NCBI RefSeq assembly: GCF_022385335.1
Contig: NZ_CP092431.1
Coordinates: 5,828,001-5,892,000, forward strand
Reading direction: 5' to 3'
Length of the DNA stretch: 64,000 nt
Origin: Streptomyces deccanensis
GTDB lineage: Bacteria; Actinomycetota; Actinomycetes; Streptomycetales; Streptomycetaceae
This document shows, piece after piece, positions 1 through 8,100 of this stretch. Below the pieces are notes generated by a model, which did no database searches, had not been told where the DNA came from, and saw only the letters and a program-made list of their open reading frames with translations. The position numbers and the translations under genes are program-made. Every line of letters starts with the position of its first letter. Position 1 is the stretch's first letter.

Positions 1-790
1 CCTTGACGCGGTCCGTGTCGAGATCGCAGTTGGTGACGAGGGCGCCGTAGAAGGGGACGCAGAGCTGTCCGCCGTGGGTGTGGCCGGCGAGGATGAGGGG
101 GTATCCGTCGGCGGTGAAGGCGTCGAGGCTGCGGAGGTAGGGGGCGTGGACGACGCCGAGGGAGAGGTCGGCGGAGTCCGACGGACCACCGGCCACCCGC
201 GCGTACCGGTCCCGCTTGATGTGCGGGTCGTCCAGGCCGGTCAGCTCGACCGACATGCCCTCGATCTTCAGCGTGCCGCGGGTGTTGGTGAGGTTGAGCC
301 AGCCCGCCCCGTCGAAGCCGTCCCGCAGGTCCTCCCACGGGTTGTGGATGGCGCCCACCACCGGCTTGTTGCCGTTCAGACCGTGTCGGCCCTGGACCTT
401 CTCCAGGAGGTAGCGCGCGGGGTTGCGCAGCTTAGGGCCGTAGTAGTCGTTGGAGCCGAAGACGTAGGCGCCGGGGAACTCCATCAGCGGGCCCAGCGCG
501 TCCAGCACCTCGGGGACGCCCTCGGGGTCGGAGAGGTTGTCCCCGGTGTTGATCACGAAGTCGGGGCGCAGCCCGGCCAGGGACCGCAGCCAACGCTGCT
601 TCTTGCGCTGCCCGCTCACCATGTGGATGTCGGACACCTGGAGTATGCGCAGCGGCCGCATGCCCGGTGGCAGCACCGGCACCGTCACCCGCCGCAGTCG
701 GAAGGAGCGGGCCTCGAAACCCGCCGCGTACACCACACCGGCGGCACCGACCGCCGCGATCCCCAGAGGTACTCCGTATCGCGCTCGCAT
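1..790 (-). CDS. Metallophosphoesterase, YkuE-like (3' end outside window)
   Basis: The gene reads leftward and runs off the window, leaving about 263 codons. The product opens with a hydrophobic anchor (residues ~6-24), then shows the calcineurin-type metal sites in order: SDIH (about residue 54), GDN near residue 82, GSNDYY in place of the usual GNHD, and near the visible end AGHTHGGQ. This set is typical of membrane-anchored YkuE-like phosphodiesterases, whose substrates are poorly defined. ATG at 790 is the first start before the hydrophobic segment; the ribosome site is weak. It is divergent from the YqeY-type gene across a 186-bp region with two DnaA-box-like sequences. It corresponds by position to the gene beyond ponA2 in mycobacteria (inference). 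Confidence 0.85.
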   Translation of the reverse strand, partial: MRARYGVPLGIAAVGAAGVVYAAGFEARSFRLRRVTVPVLPPGMRPLRILQVSDIHMVSGQRKKQRWLRSLAGLRPDFVINTGDNLSDPEGVPEVLDALGPLMEFPGAYVFGSNDYYGPKLRNPARYLLEKVQGRHGLNGNKPVVGAIHNPWEDLRDGFDGAGWLNLTNTRGTLKIEGMSVELTGLDDPHIKRDRYARVAGGPSDSADLSLGVVHAPYLRSLDAFTADGYPLILAGHTHGGQLCVPFYGALVTNCDLDTDRVK

Positions 791-831
791 GTGTCCATCG
801 TGTCAGACACCGCCGAGCCCGAGCGCCCGCC

Positions 832-892
832 TGTGGATAACCTCGCCCACCACCGCCGAGTGTCACCGATCGTCAACTCGCCCTGTGGACAA
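832..892. promoter_or_regulatory. Two DnaA-box-like 9-mers in a divergent promoter region
   Basis: TGTGGATAA at 832-840 (reverse complement TTATCCACA) and TGTGGACAA at 884-892 (reverse complement TTGTCCACA) lie 43 bp apart in the same orientation. TTGTCCACA is the preferred DnaA box in Streptomyces and TTATCCACA is the classical bacterial box (known). Binding here is inference. Confidence 0.4.
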
Positions 893-976
893 CCCACTCC
901 GGCTACCGCACCCGATCCGCACACACCAGCGAAAACGAGGCGCGCTTCTCGCGCCACACCTGCGACAATCGACGCC

Positions 977-1444
977 ATGACCACGCTCAAGTCGAAGCTG
1001 CAGGAAGACCTCAACGCCGCCATCAAGGAGCGCGACGAGCTCCGCTCCTCGACGCTCCGGCTGACCCTCACCGCGATCACGAAGGAAGAGGTCGCGGGCA
1101 AGGAGAAGCGTGAGCTCTCCGACGACGAGGTGCTCAAGGTGATCACCAAGGAGGCGAAGAAGCGCCGTGAGGCCGCCGAGGCCTTCGCCCAGGGTGGTCG
1201 GACCGAGTCGGCCGAGCGGGAGAAGGCGGAGGGCGAGCTGCTCGCCGAGTACCTGCCCAAGCAGCTGTCCGACGAGGAGCTGCGGCAGATCGTCGTCCAA
1301 GCCGTCGAGGAGGTGCGGGCCGCCGGTGCCGAAGGGCCGCGCGCGATGGGCCAGGTCATGAAGATCGTCAACCCGAAGGTGGCCGGGCTCGCCGAGGGCG
1401 GCCGCGTCGCCGCCATCGTCAAGCAGCAGCTCGCGGGCGGCTGA
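977..1444 (+). CDS. GatB/YqeY domain protein
   Basis: A 155-residue protein made almost entirely of the YqeY domain found at the C-terminus of the amidotransferase subunit GatB. The N-terminal region begins MTTLKSKLQEDL, then has KERDELRSSTLRL, and the C-terminal part shows KQLSDEELRQIV and GPRAMGQVMKIV, the helical bundle thought to contact tRNA in GatB. The role of free YqeY is not settled; a link to tRNA-dependent amidation is the usual guess. ATG at 977 matches the usual start of the family, although longer reading frames continue upstream. The gene stands alone and ends near the repeat-rich region that follows. Confidence 0.85.
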   Translation: MTTLKSKLQEDLNAAIKERDELRSSTLRLTLTAITKEEVAGKEKRELSDDEVLKVITKEAKKRREAAEAFAQGGRTESAEREKAEGELLAEYLPKQLSDEELRQIVVQAVEEVRAAGAEGPRAMGQVMKIVNPKVAGLAEGGRVAAIVKQQLAGG

Positions 1445-1680
1445 TCACCTTACCGGCTCACGCCGGCCCGCCGGTTACAACGGTCGGGCCCGCCGACATC
1501 CCGTCGGGCCCGCCGGGTCTGCTAACTCCCGCCCGCCTCACCGGCGTCCGTCGCTTCTTCCGGCGCCTGCTCGGCCTTCCGGCGTTCGCCCAATCCTCCG
1601 GCGTCCGCTCGACCCTCCAGCGTCCGCCCGACCCACCGGCGCTCGGTCGGCCCCACCCGGCCCTCTGGCTCAGGCTGACC
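1445..1680. other. Intergenic stretch, no gene seen
   Basis: Part of the 580-bp gap between the YqeY-type gene and the convergent penicillin-binding protein gene. It is proline/glycine-codon-like, GC-rich sequence with short repeats such as GTCGGGCCCGCCG occurring twice around 1484-1515. I see no start with a convincing ribosome site. The remainder of the gap (1681-1830) is the tandem repeat listed separately, and 1831-2024 shows nothing recognisable. Confidence 0.5.
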
Positions 1681-1830
1681 GCCCGGGCCACCAGCCTGCT
1701 CCGGTCGACCGCCCGGGCCACCAGCCTGCTCCGGTCGACCGCCCGGGCCACCAGCCTGCTCCGGTCGACCGCCCGGGCCACCAGCCTGCTCCGGTCGACC
1801 GCCCGGCCCACCGGCCCCCTCCGGCCGACC
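1681..1830. repeat. 30-bp tandem repeat, four perfect copies plus one degenerate
   Basis: Units begin at 1681, 1711, 1741 and 1771 and are identical over 30 bp (starting GCCCGGGCCACCAGCCTGCT and ending CCGGTCGACC). A fifth, diverged unit fills 1801-1830. There are no unrelated spacers, so it is a minisatellite. The array lies downstream of the penicillin-binding protein gene. On the minus strand one frame reads a decapeptide GRPEQAGGPG repeat, but it is closed upstream by a stop and lacks a start. Confidence 0.95.
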
Positions 1831-2024
1831 CCCTCAGCCCACCGGAACCGTGGGCAGCGCCCCCGCCCACCCGGCCCGGCCCAAGGCGCTTCCTCCAGCC
1901 CACCCCACACACACGACAGCGGTGGGTGCGCCCCTTCCTCAGGGACGCCCCCACCGCCGTTTCTGCCTACCCGTTCACCACCACGGCCGTCAGCTGACCC
2001 CAGCCTCAGTCCGCGTGCGCCCCG

Positions 2025-4346
2025 TCACCCGAAGCCGCCGTTGCCGTTCCCGTTGTTCCCGGCGTTGGACTGACCCTGGACCCAGTTCTCCGGGATGCTG
2101 AAACCCGGGTTGGGGAACGTCGTCCCGCCGTCGGTGCCGCCGGTGAAGCCGTCGTCGTCGCCGCGGCCGTCACCGTTGCCGTTGTCGTCGCCGTTCCCGT
2201 TCCCGTTTCCGTTGCCGTTCCCATTGCCGTTGTCGTCGTCCCCGCGGTCGCGGTCCGGCCGCTCGTCGGGGATGAAGACGCGGTTGAAGTCGGGGGTCGG
2301 CTTGCCCTCCAGCGCGCCGGACATCATGTCGCGCCAGATCGGACCGGGGACTCGGCCACCGAAGACCTTGGCGTACCGTTCGCCGCCGATGGTGATGTTC
2401 ACCATGCGGCGCTTGTGCGCGGGGTCGCCGACCCAGACCGCACCGGCCATGTTCGGGGTGTAGCCCACGAACCAGGCCGCGTACCGGAAGTCGGTCGTAC
2501 CGGTCTTACCGGCGCTGGGGCGGCTGCTGCCGAGGCCGGCCTCCCTGCCCGTACCGTCCTCGACCACGCCCTCCAGCAGGGTGTTGATCGTGTCGGCCGT
2601 CTTCTCCGACATGGCACGCGAACACGTCGACTTCGGAACCTCCAGCGACTTCGACTTGTCCCCGATCCGCTGGGTGATCGAATCGATGGCGACCGGCGTG
2701 CAGTACATGCCGCGCACGGCGAAGGTGGCGTACGCGTTCGCCATGGTCAGCGGGGACATCTCCTGCGTGCCGAGCGCGATCGACGGGGCCTGGTCGATCT
2801 TGCGGCCGTCGGCCCGCTCCACACCCATCTGCTTGGCCATCTTCGTCACCGGGCAGATGCCGATGTCCGCGATCATCTGCACGAAGTAGGTGTTGACCGA
2901 CAGCGCGGTCGCCTTCTCCATCGAGTACGGGCCGACCTCGCTCGCGCTCTCGTTCTCGAGCTTCGCGGCGCTGCTGCCGGTGCCGTTGCGCCAGGTGCCG
3001 CCGTCGCAGGTGGAGATCGGGCTCGGGTACGCCATCTGGTACGGCGCGGAGTAGATCTTCCCCGGGGACATGCCGTCCTCGATGGCCGCCGCGGCGACGA
3101 TCGGCTTGAACGTCGAACCGGGCTGGTAGCCCGCTCCGCCACCCATCGACTCGTCGACCGAGAGGTTGATCGACGTCTCGTTCTTCTTGGTGTCGAGGCC
3201 GTACGGCCTCGACTGGCCCATGGCGAGGATCTTGCCGGTGCCGGGCTCCACGATCGTGGCGGCGGTGGCGACCTCGTCCTTCTGGTAGACGTGCTTCTTG
3301 ATGGAGGCCTGGACCGACTTCTGGGCCTTCGGGTCCATCGTCGTCTGGATCGTCAGACCGCCCTGGTTCCAGATCTTGGCCCGCTTCTCCTTGGTCTTGC
3401 CGAAGATCGGGTCGTTGAGGAAGATCTCGCGGACGTAGTCGCAGAAGAAGCCCGCGCCCTTCACGGCGGTGATGCAGCCGTTCTTCGGCTTGCTGATGTC
3501 GAGGCCGAGCGGCTTCTCCTTGGCCTTGTCGGCGTCCGTCTGCGAGATGTCGCCGACATCGGCCATGCGCTGCAGCACGGTGTTGCGCCGCTTGGTGGCC
3601 TCCTGCGGGTCGTTCACCGGGTCGTACCGGCTGGGCGACTGCACGATGCCGGCGAGGAGCGCGGCCTCCTCGACGTCCAGGTCCTTGGCGGACTTGGAGA
3701 AGTAGCGCTGGGAGGCGGCCTCGACGCCGTAGGCCTGCTGGCCGAAGAACGTGATGTTCAGGTAGTTCTCGAGGATCTTCTTCTTGCTGAGTTCCTCCTC
3801 GAGCTGGATCGCCTTCTTCAGCTCGTTGATCTTCCGGCCGAGGGTCTGCTGGGTGGCCTGGGCGACCAGCGTCGGGTCGTCACCGGCCTCCTCCACCGCC
3901 ACGTTCTTCACCAGCTGCTGCGTCAGCGTGGACGCGCCCTGGGCGACGCCGCCCTCCCGCGCGTTGCGGTTCAGCGCGCGCAGGACGCCCTTCAGGTCGA
4001 CCGCGCCGTGCTGGTAGAACCGGGCGTCCTCGATGGCGATGATCGCCTGCTGCATGTACGGCGAGATCTCCTTGAGATCGACCACCGTACGGTCGCGGCT
4101 GTACACCGTGGCGATCGAGTCGCCCTTGCTGTCGAGGATCGTCGTGCGCTGGCTCAGCGGTGGCTGCTTGAGGTTGGCGGGGAGCTCGTCGAACCCCTCG
4201 ACGGACCCCTTGGCCGCCAGCCCCAGGGCGCCGACCGCGGGCAGCGCGATGCCCGCCATGACGGCACCGGCGAGCACGCTGACACCTAGGAACTTGGCGG
4301 CCTGCTGCGTGGCGGACAGACCACCACCCGAGCGCTTGTTTGGCAT
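2025..4346 (-). CDS. Class A penicillin-binding protein (transglycosylase/transpeptidase)
   Basis: A 773-residue bifunctional peptidoglycan synthase. One membrane segment (residues ~18-45) precedes a GT51 glycosyltransferase domain with catalytic Glu106 in EDARFYQHG, the QGASTLTQQLVKN motif, and RKINELKKA followed by EENYLN-like sequence. The transpeptidase domain has the acylated serine in S411-T-F-K, S483-V-N and K614-T-G-T-T. The last 80 residues are an Asp/Gly/Asn-rich tail with (GN)n repeats, presumably a flexible exterior extension. It is the syntenic counterpart of mycobacterial PonA2, next to the WhiB4/WblA gene (known order, inferred homology). ATG at 4346 gives the expected cytoplasmic N-terminus, but its ribosome site is poor. 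Divergent from wblA. Confidence 0.95.
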   Translation of the reverse strand: MPNKRSGGGLSATQQAAKFLGVSVLAGAVMAGIALPAVGALGLAAKGSVEGFDELPANLKQPPLSQRTTILDSKGDSIATVYSRDRTVVDLKEISPYMQQAIIAIEDARFYQHGAVDLKGVLRALNRNAREGGVAQGASTLTQQLVKNVAVEEAGDDPTLVAQATQQTLGRKINELKKAIQLEEELSKKKILENYLNITFFGQQAYGVEAASQRYFSKSAKDLDVEEAALLAGIVQSPSRYDPVNDPQEATKRRNTVLQRMADVGDISQTDADKAKEKPLGLDISKPKNGCITAVKGAGFFCDYVREIFLNDPIFGKTKEKRAKIWNQGGLTIQTTMDPKAQKSVQASIKKHVYQKDEVATAATIVEPGTGKILAMGQSRPYGLDTKKNETSINLSVDESMGGGAGYQPGSTFKPIVAAAAIEDGMSPGKIYSAPYQMAYPSPISTCDGGTWRNGTGSSAAKLENESASEVGPYSMEKATALSVNTYFVQMIADIGICPVTKMAKQMGVERADGRKIDQAPSIALGTQEMSPLTMANAYATFAVRGMYCTPVAIDSITQRIGDKSKSLEVPKSTCSRAMSEKTADTINTLLEGVVEDGTGREAGLGSSRPSAGKTGTTDFRYAAWFVGYTPNMAGAVWVGDPAHKRRMVNITIGGERYAKVFGGRVPGPIWRDMMSGALEGKPTPDFNRVFIPDERPDRDRGDDDNGNGNGNGNGNGNGDDNGNGDGRGDDDGFTGGTDGGTTFPNPGFSIPENWVQGQSNAGNNGNGNGGFG
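2160..2245. repeat. Low-complexity (GN)n-coding tract
   Basis: Simple hexanucleotide-like repetition of CCGTTG/CCGTTC on the plus strand encodes the alternating Gly-Asn and Asp run in the tail of the penicillin-binding protein (residues ~705-727). Such tracts vary in length between strains by slippage (general knowledge). Confidence 0.8.
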
Positions 4347-4878
4347 GGAGGCAGCCTAATCCGTACCGATGACCGTTCCGAAGGAGCAGGTGGGTCCGGC
4401 GGGGTACGGGTGCCGGATCGTGACATCTGTTCCCACGACGCGGCCGACGCCGGGGCGCGAAGAGAACATGAGCGGTTGTCTACGTTCTCATTCGCCGGAC
4501 ACGCGCGCAGGCGTTGGCCTAAGCTGCTCTCAACTGTCACAGCCACAGGCCCTTGTATCAAGTACGTCCAGCGAGCCCGAATCGTTCTGACGTTCTTCCG
4601 ATTTTTTTCCGGTGCCGTGTCCGAATCCACCTCGTGTGTCATTCGGTGTCCGTTGTGACGCATGTCAACTGTCCCGCTATGACGGGATAGTCACGTATGT
4701 CCTCAGGTCACTCCCGCGGGTGATCTGCCGCTTACGCATAGTCCGTTCGGGCCATTCAAGATTGGGCCCGAAGGGGGTGTTGCGCTGTGCCCACCTTCCG
4801 TAACGTCCTCAACTGGCGGCGGTGAATATGCCGCTGCCGCCGTGGGGGAGCCTCGATTCGGGAGAGGACGGCGCCGGT
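4347..4878. promoter_or_regulatory. Long wblA upstream region
   Basis: A 532-bp gene-free region between the divergent penicillin-binding protein and wblA starts. It is visibly less GC-rich than its surroundings. It contains an imperfect 24-bp inverted repeat at 4668-4691 (TCCCG and CGGGA arms plus outer ACT/AGT), a TGAC-GCAT-GTCA dyad just upstream (~4657-4668), and a TCAC/GTGA dyad around 4708-4723. wblA is known to be under developmental control; which protein binds these dyads cannot be told from sequence. Confidence 0.45.
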
Positions 4879-5217
4879 ATGGGCTGGGTAACCGACTGGA
4901 GTGCGCAGGCTGCCTGCCGCACTACCGATCCGGATGAACTGTTCGTTCAAGGAGCAGCGCAGAACAGGGCCAAGGCGGTGTGCACCGGATGCCCGGTGCG
5001 GACGGAGTGCCTGGCGGACGCGTTGGACAACCGCGTCGAGTTCGGCGTGTGGGGAGGAATGACGGAGCGCGAGCGCCGCGCACTGCTGCGCAGGCGACCC
5101 ACTGTCACTTCATGGCGCCGGCTCCTGGAGACCGCGCGCACGGAGTACGAGCGTGGCGCGGGGATTCTGCCGCTCGACGACGACGAGATGTACGAGAACT
5201 ACGCGGCGGTGAGCTGA
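4879..5217 (+). CDS. wblA: WhiB-family Fe-S regulator WblA
   Basis: A 112-residue WhiB-like transcription factor that in Streptomyces controls the switch from aerial growth and represses antibiotic production (known for WblA). The four cluster-binding cysteines are C13, C35, C38 and C44 (CTGC core), followed by the family turn GVWGGM at residues 56-61 and a basic ERRALLRRR segment. ATG at 4879 is chosen because it gives the WblA-type N-terminus MGWVTDWSAQAAC; an in-frame GTG at 4822 would add 19 residues. The place beside the class A penicillin-binding protein gene and ArsA-type ATPases matches whiB4 in mycobacteria. The long upstream dyad-rich region suggests complex regulation. Confidence 0.95.
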   Translation: MGWVTDWSAQAACRTTDPDELFVQGAAQNRAKAVCTGCPVRTECLADALDNRVEFGVWGGMTERERRALLRRRPTVTSWRRLLETARTEYERGAGILPLDDDEMYENYAAVS

Positions 5218-5370
5218 GGGCGAGGCCCCTTCCGGGTCACGTCGGTCGAGGGCGCCCTTGAGGTGTCGGCGCGTCGGGCAGGTGTGCCGGCTCTCGGGTG
5301 CCCCGAGACATGGATCGGCTTTCGGGCCACGGACGGCTCAACGGCCTTCCGTCACTCGGGCGGTCACCAG

Positions 5371-6816
5371 TCAGTCGTCGGAGGTGGGCAGTTCCGGCCT
5401 TATGGCCGCGAGCCGGTCCCCGATGTCCCGCAGACCCGCCAGGTCGTGGACATCGCCGGGGAGCGCGGCCACTTCGGCCACGGCCACCTCGGGATGAAGT
5501 GCGGTGAAGCGGTCACGCGTGCGCTGCTCGCGCGAGAGCAGACGCATCCGCTCGGCATGCAGCCTCAGCAGGTCGGCCGTGAGTTGTTCCACCGTCAGAT
5601 CCGGGGCGGGGGAGCCGTCCTGGGATCCGGTCGTTGCGGGAGAGTCCGAACTGGCCGGACTGGCTGGAGTGTCCGAAGTCACTGGACTGGCTGGACTGTC
5701 CGAACCGACTGGACTGGCTGGGCTGGCTGAACTGTCGTACGTGTCGGGAGAGTTACGAACTGCTTTCCCGTCCATCTGATCCACAATGCGGGGGTCGTCA
5801 AGATTTTCCGCGGCGGCGAGCGCGCGCTCGGCGGACAGCTGGGCCGCGCCGCTGCCATGGACACGGTTGAGTACCAGCCCCGCCAGCGGCATGTCCTCGG
5901 CCGCCAACCGCTCCACGAAGTACGCCGCCTCACGCAGCGCGTCCCGCTCCGGCGCCGCCACCACCAGGAAGGCCGTGCCGGGCGCCTGGAGCAGCTTGTA
6001 CGTGGCGTCGGCACGCGTACGGAAGCCGCCGAACATGGAATCCATGGCGGCCACGAACGTCTGCACGTCCTTGAGCAGTTGGCCGCCGAGCAGCTTGCCC
6101 AGGACGCCCGTCATCATCGACATGCCGACGTTCAGGAACTTCATCCCGGCCCGCCCGCCGACCTTCGCGGGTGCCAGCAGCAGCCGGATCAGCTTGCCGT
6201 CGAGGAACGAGCCCAGCCGCTTCGGCGCGTCCAGGAAGTCCAGCGCCGAACGGGACGGCGGGGTGTCGACGATGATCAGGTCCCACTCGTCACGGGCCCG
6301 GAGCTGGCCCAGCTTCTCCATCGCCATGTACTCCTGCGTGCCCGCGAAGCCCGCCGAGAGCGACTGGTAGAAGGGGTTGTTCAGGATCGCGGACGCCCGG
6401 TCGGGGTCCGCGTGCGCCTCGACGATCTCGTCGAAGGTGCGCTTCATGTCGAGCATCATGGCGTGCAGTTCGCCGTCCCCGTCGACGCCCTTCACCCGGC
6501 GCGGGGTGTTGTCCAGCGAGTCGATGCCCATCGACTGGGCGAGCCGCCTGGCCGGGTCGATGGTCAGCACGACCACCTTGCGGCCGCGCTCGGCGGCCCG
6601 CAGCCCGAGCGCCGCCGCCGTGGTCGTCTTGCCCACACCGCCGGCGCCGCAGCACACCACGATGCGGGTGCCCGGGTCGTCCAGCAGGGGATCGACGGCC
6701 AGGGGCCGGGTCGAGTGGATCACGCGATGTCCGTCGGGCGCCTGGGACGGCGCGTGGGTGGGGTCCGATGCGTGGGCGTGCGCCGCGTCGCGTGCGGCGG
6801 CCGGGTCCGGAGTCAT
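5371..6816 (-). CDS. ArsA/anion-transporter-type ATPase, long member of the pair
   Basis: A 481-residue ATPase of the ArsA/Get3 SIMIBI class. The deviant Walker A GAGGVGKT is at residues 57-64, the switch sequence TIDPARRLAQS follows, and VDTPPSRSALDF is the later nucleotide-site motif. Residues ~345-400 are a Ser-Pro-Ala-Asp-Thr insert with SPASPV-like repeats between the ATPase fold and a helical C-terminus. It overlaps the upstream ATPase gene by ATGA (6813-6816), so the two are coupled and probably form a heteromer. The mycobacterial counterparts Rv3679/Rv3680 sit at the same place; their cargo is unsettled. It is convergent with wblA. Confidence 0.85.
   Translation of the reverse strand: MTPDPAAARDAAHAHASDPTHAPSQAPDGHRVIHSTRPLAVDPLLDDPGTRIVVCCGAGGVGKTTTAAALGLRAAERGRKVVVLTIDPARRLAQSMGIDSLDNTPRRVKGVDGDGELHAMMLDMKRTFDEIVEAHADPDRASAILNNPFYQSLSAGFAGTQEYMAMEKLGQLRARDEWDLIIVDTPPSRSALDFLDAPKRLGSFLDGKLIRLLLAPAKVGGRAGMKFLNVGMSMMTGVLGKLLGGQLLKDVQTFVAAMDSMFGGFRTRADATYKLLQAPGTAFLVVAAPERDALREAAYFVERLAAEDMPLAGLVLNRVHGSGAAQLSAERALAAAENLDDPRIVDQMDGKAVRNSPDTYDSSASPASPVGSDSPASPVTSDTPASPASSDSPATTGSQDGSPAPDLTVEQLTADLLRLHAERMRLLSREQRTRDRFTALHPEVAVAEVAALPGDVHDLAGLRDIGDRLAAIRPELPTSDD
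5644..5740. repeat. Degenerate repeat encoding the Ser-Pro-Ala linker
   Basis: On the plus strand, phrases such as GGACTGGCTGGACTGTCCGAA recur in imperfect copies across about 95 bp. They encode the SPASPV/SDTPAS repeat of the long ArsA-type ATPase. This looks like recent slippage expansion inside a coding region. Confidence 0.7.
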
Positions 6817-7790
6817 GAGATCCCTTGCTGACGCAGTTCCGTGGCGAGTTCGTACAGGCCCGCGAGGTCCATGCCCTCGGCGAGCAGCGGCAGTTCGTGC
6901 AGCGGCAGGCCCAGCTCGGCCAGGACGCCCCGCTGTTCGTGCTCCAGCGTGTACCGCTCGGCGTACTCCTCGGCCTGGGCGAGCAGCGGCTCCACCAGCC
7001 GCTCGGCGTTGCCGCCGCGCCGCGCGCCGCCGAGGCCCGCAGTGGACAGGGACTTGGCGACGGCCGTACGCGGCACCGCGCGCGCGAACTCCAGCTCCTC
7101 GGCGTCCAGCACCTCGGGCCGCACCATGTTGACGATGATCCGTCCCACCGGCAGCTTCGCGGCCCGCAGCTCGGCGATGCCGTCCGCCGTCTCCTGGACG
7201 GGCATCTCCTCCAGGAGCGTCACCAGATGCACGGCCGTCTCGGGCGACTTCAGGACGCGCATCACCGCCTGTGCCTGATTGTGTATCGGGCCGATCTTCG
7301 CGAGACCCGCCACCTCGTCGTTGACGTTCAGGAAGCGGGTGATGCGCCCGGTGGGCGGCGCGTCCATGACCACGTAGTCGTACGTGAACCGCCCGCTCTT
7401 CTCCTTGCGGCGCACCGCCTCGCAGGCCTTGCCCGTCAGCAGCACGTCCCGGAGACCGGGCGCGATGGTGGTCGCGAAGTCGATGGCGCCGAGCTTCTTC
7501 AGCGCCCGGCCGGCCCCGCCGAGCTTGTAGAACATCTGGAGGTAGTCCAACAGGGCCAGTTCGGGGTCGATGGCCAGCGCGTACACCTCCCCGCCCCCGG
7601 GGGCCACCGCGATCTTCCGCTCCTCGTACGGCAGTGCCTCCGCCTCGAAGAGCTGTGCGATGCCCTGTCTGCCCTCGACCTCGACCAGGAGGGTGCGCTT
7701 CCCCTCGGTCGCGAGGGCGAGCGCGAGTGCGGCGGCGACCGTGGTCTTTCCGGTCCCGCCCTTGCCACTGACGACCTGGAGCCTGCTCAC
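6813..7790 (-). CDS. ArsA-type ATPase, short member of the pair
   Basis: A 325-residue ATPase beginning MSRLQVVSGKGGTGKT (Walker A at residues 9-16), with VEVEGRQGIAQLF as switch region and VVMDAPPTGRITRFL as the second nucleotide motif. The GTG at 7790 places the P-loop nine residues from the N-terminus as usual; longer frames upstream add unrelated sequence. It is the first gene of a two-gene operon, and its stop overlaps the start of the longer ATPase. Membrane-protein or anion targeting is the family theme, but no substrate can be deduced. Confidence 0.88.
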   Translation of the reverse strand: MSRLQVVSGKGGTGKTTVAAALALALATEGKRTLLVEVEGRQGIAQLFEAEALPYEERKIAVAPGGGEVYALAIDPELALLDYLQMFYKLGGAGRALKKLGAIDFATTIAPGLRDVLLTGKACEAVRRKEKSGRFTYDYVVMDAPPTGRITRFLNVNDEVAGLAKIGPIHNQAQAVMRVLKSPETAVHLVTLLEEMPVQETADGIAELRAAKLPVGRIIVNMVRPEVLDAEELEFARAVPRTAVAKSLSTAGLGGARRGGNAERLVEPLLAQAEEYAERYTLEHEQRGVLAELGLPLHELPLLAEGMDLAGLYELATELRQQGIS

Positions 7791-7833
7791 GTATTCGAGC
7801 CTAACCAGTCCGCACGCGGCATACGCGGGAGGC

Positions 7834-7842
7834 TGTGGACAA
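7834..7842. promoter_or_regulatory. DnaA-box-like 9-mer upstream of the ATPase operon
   Basis: TGTGGACAA (reverse complement TTGTCCACA) sits about 45 bp upstream of the GTG of the short ATPase gene and about 100 bp upstream of the divergent DUF4177 gene. Exact match to the streptomycete DnaA box; function is inference. Confidence 0.35.
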
Positions 7843-7941
7843 CTTGTGCCCCAGCCGTCTGTCGGCCCCCGCGCGACCCGTGCCCGGACGGCGACGGAAC
7901 CCGTGCCGGACGCCGGCCGGGCAGCGGATAAAGTCGGCCAC

Positions 7942-8100
7942 ATGACCAAGTGGGAATACGCAACCGTGCCGCTGCTCGTCCACGCCACGAAGCAGATTCT
8001 GGACACCTGGGGCGAGGACGGCTGGGAGCTCGTCCAGGTCGTGCCCGGGCCGAACAACCCCGAGCAGCTGGTGGCCTACCTGAAGCGGCCCAAGCCGTGA
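7942..8100 (+). CDS. DUF4177-type small protein
   Basis: A 52-residue protein with the pattern MTKWEYATVPLL ... WGEDGWELVQVV ... LVAYLKRP, typical of DUF4177 proteins (a short beta-sheet with a Trp-Glu-Leu turn). No function is established. It overlaps the next gene by GTGA (8097-8100), so the two are translationally coupled. A tiny gene lies at the same place in mycobacteria (Rv3678A, from memory), which supports it being real despite its size. Confidence 0.85.
   Translation: MTKWEYATVPLLVHATKQILDTWGEDGWELVQVVPGPNNPEQLVAYLKRPKP

Noticed and set aside
1681..1800. CRISPR-like array
   Set aside because: Repeats are directly adjacent with no unique spacers and no cas genes; it is a minisatellite.
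1458..1954. Arg/Ala-rich proteins on the minus strand across the 30-bp repeat
   Set aside because: Frames are open only because of composition; no ribosome site and no plausible fold.
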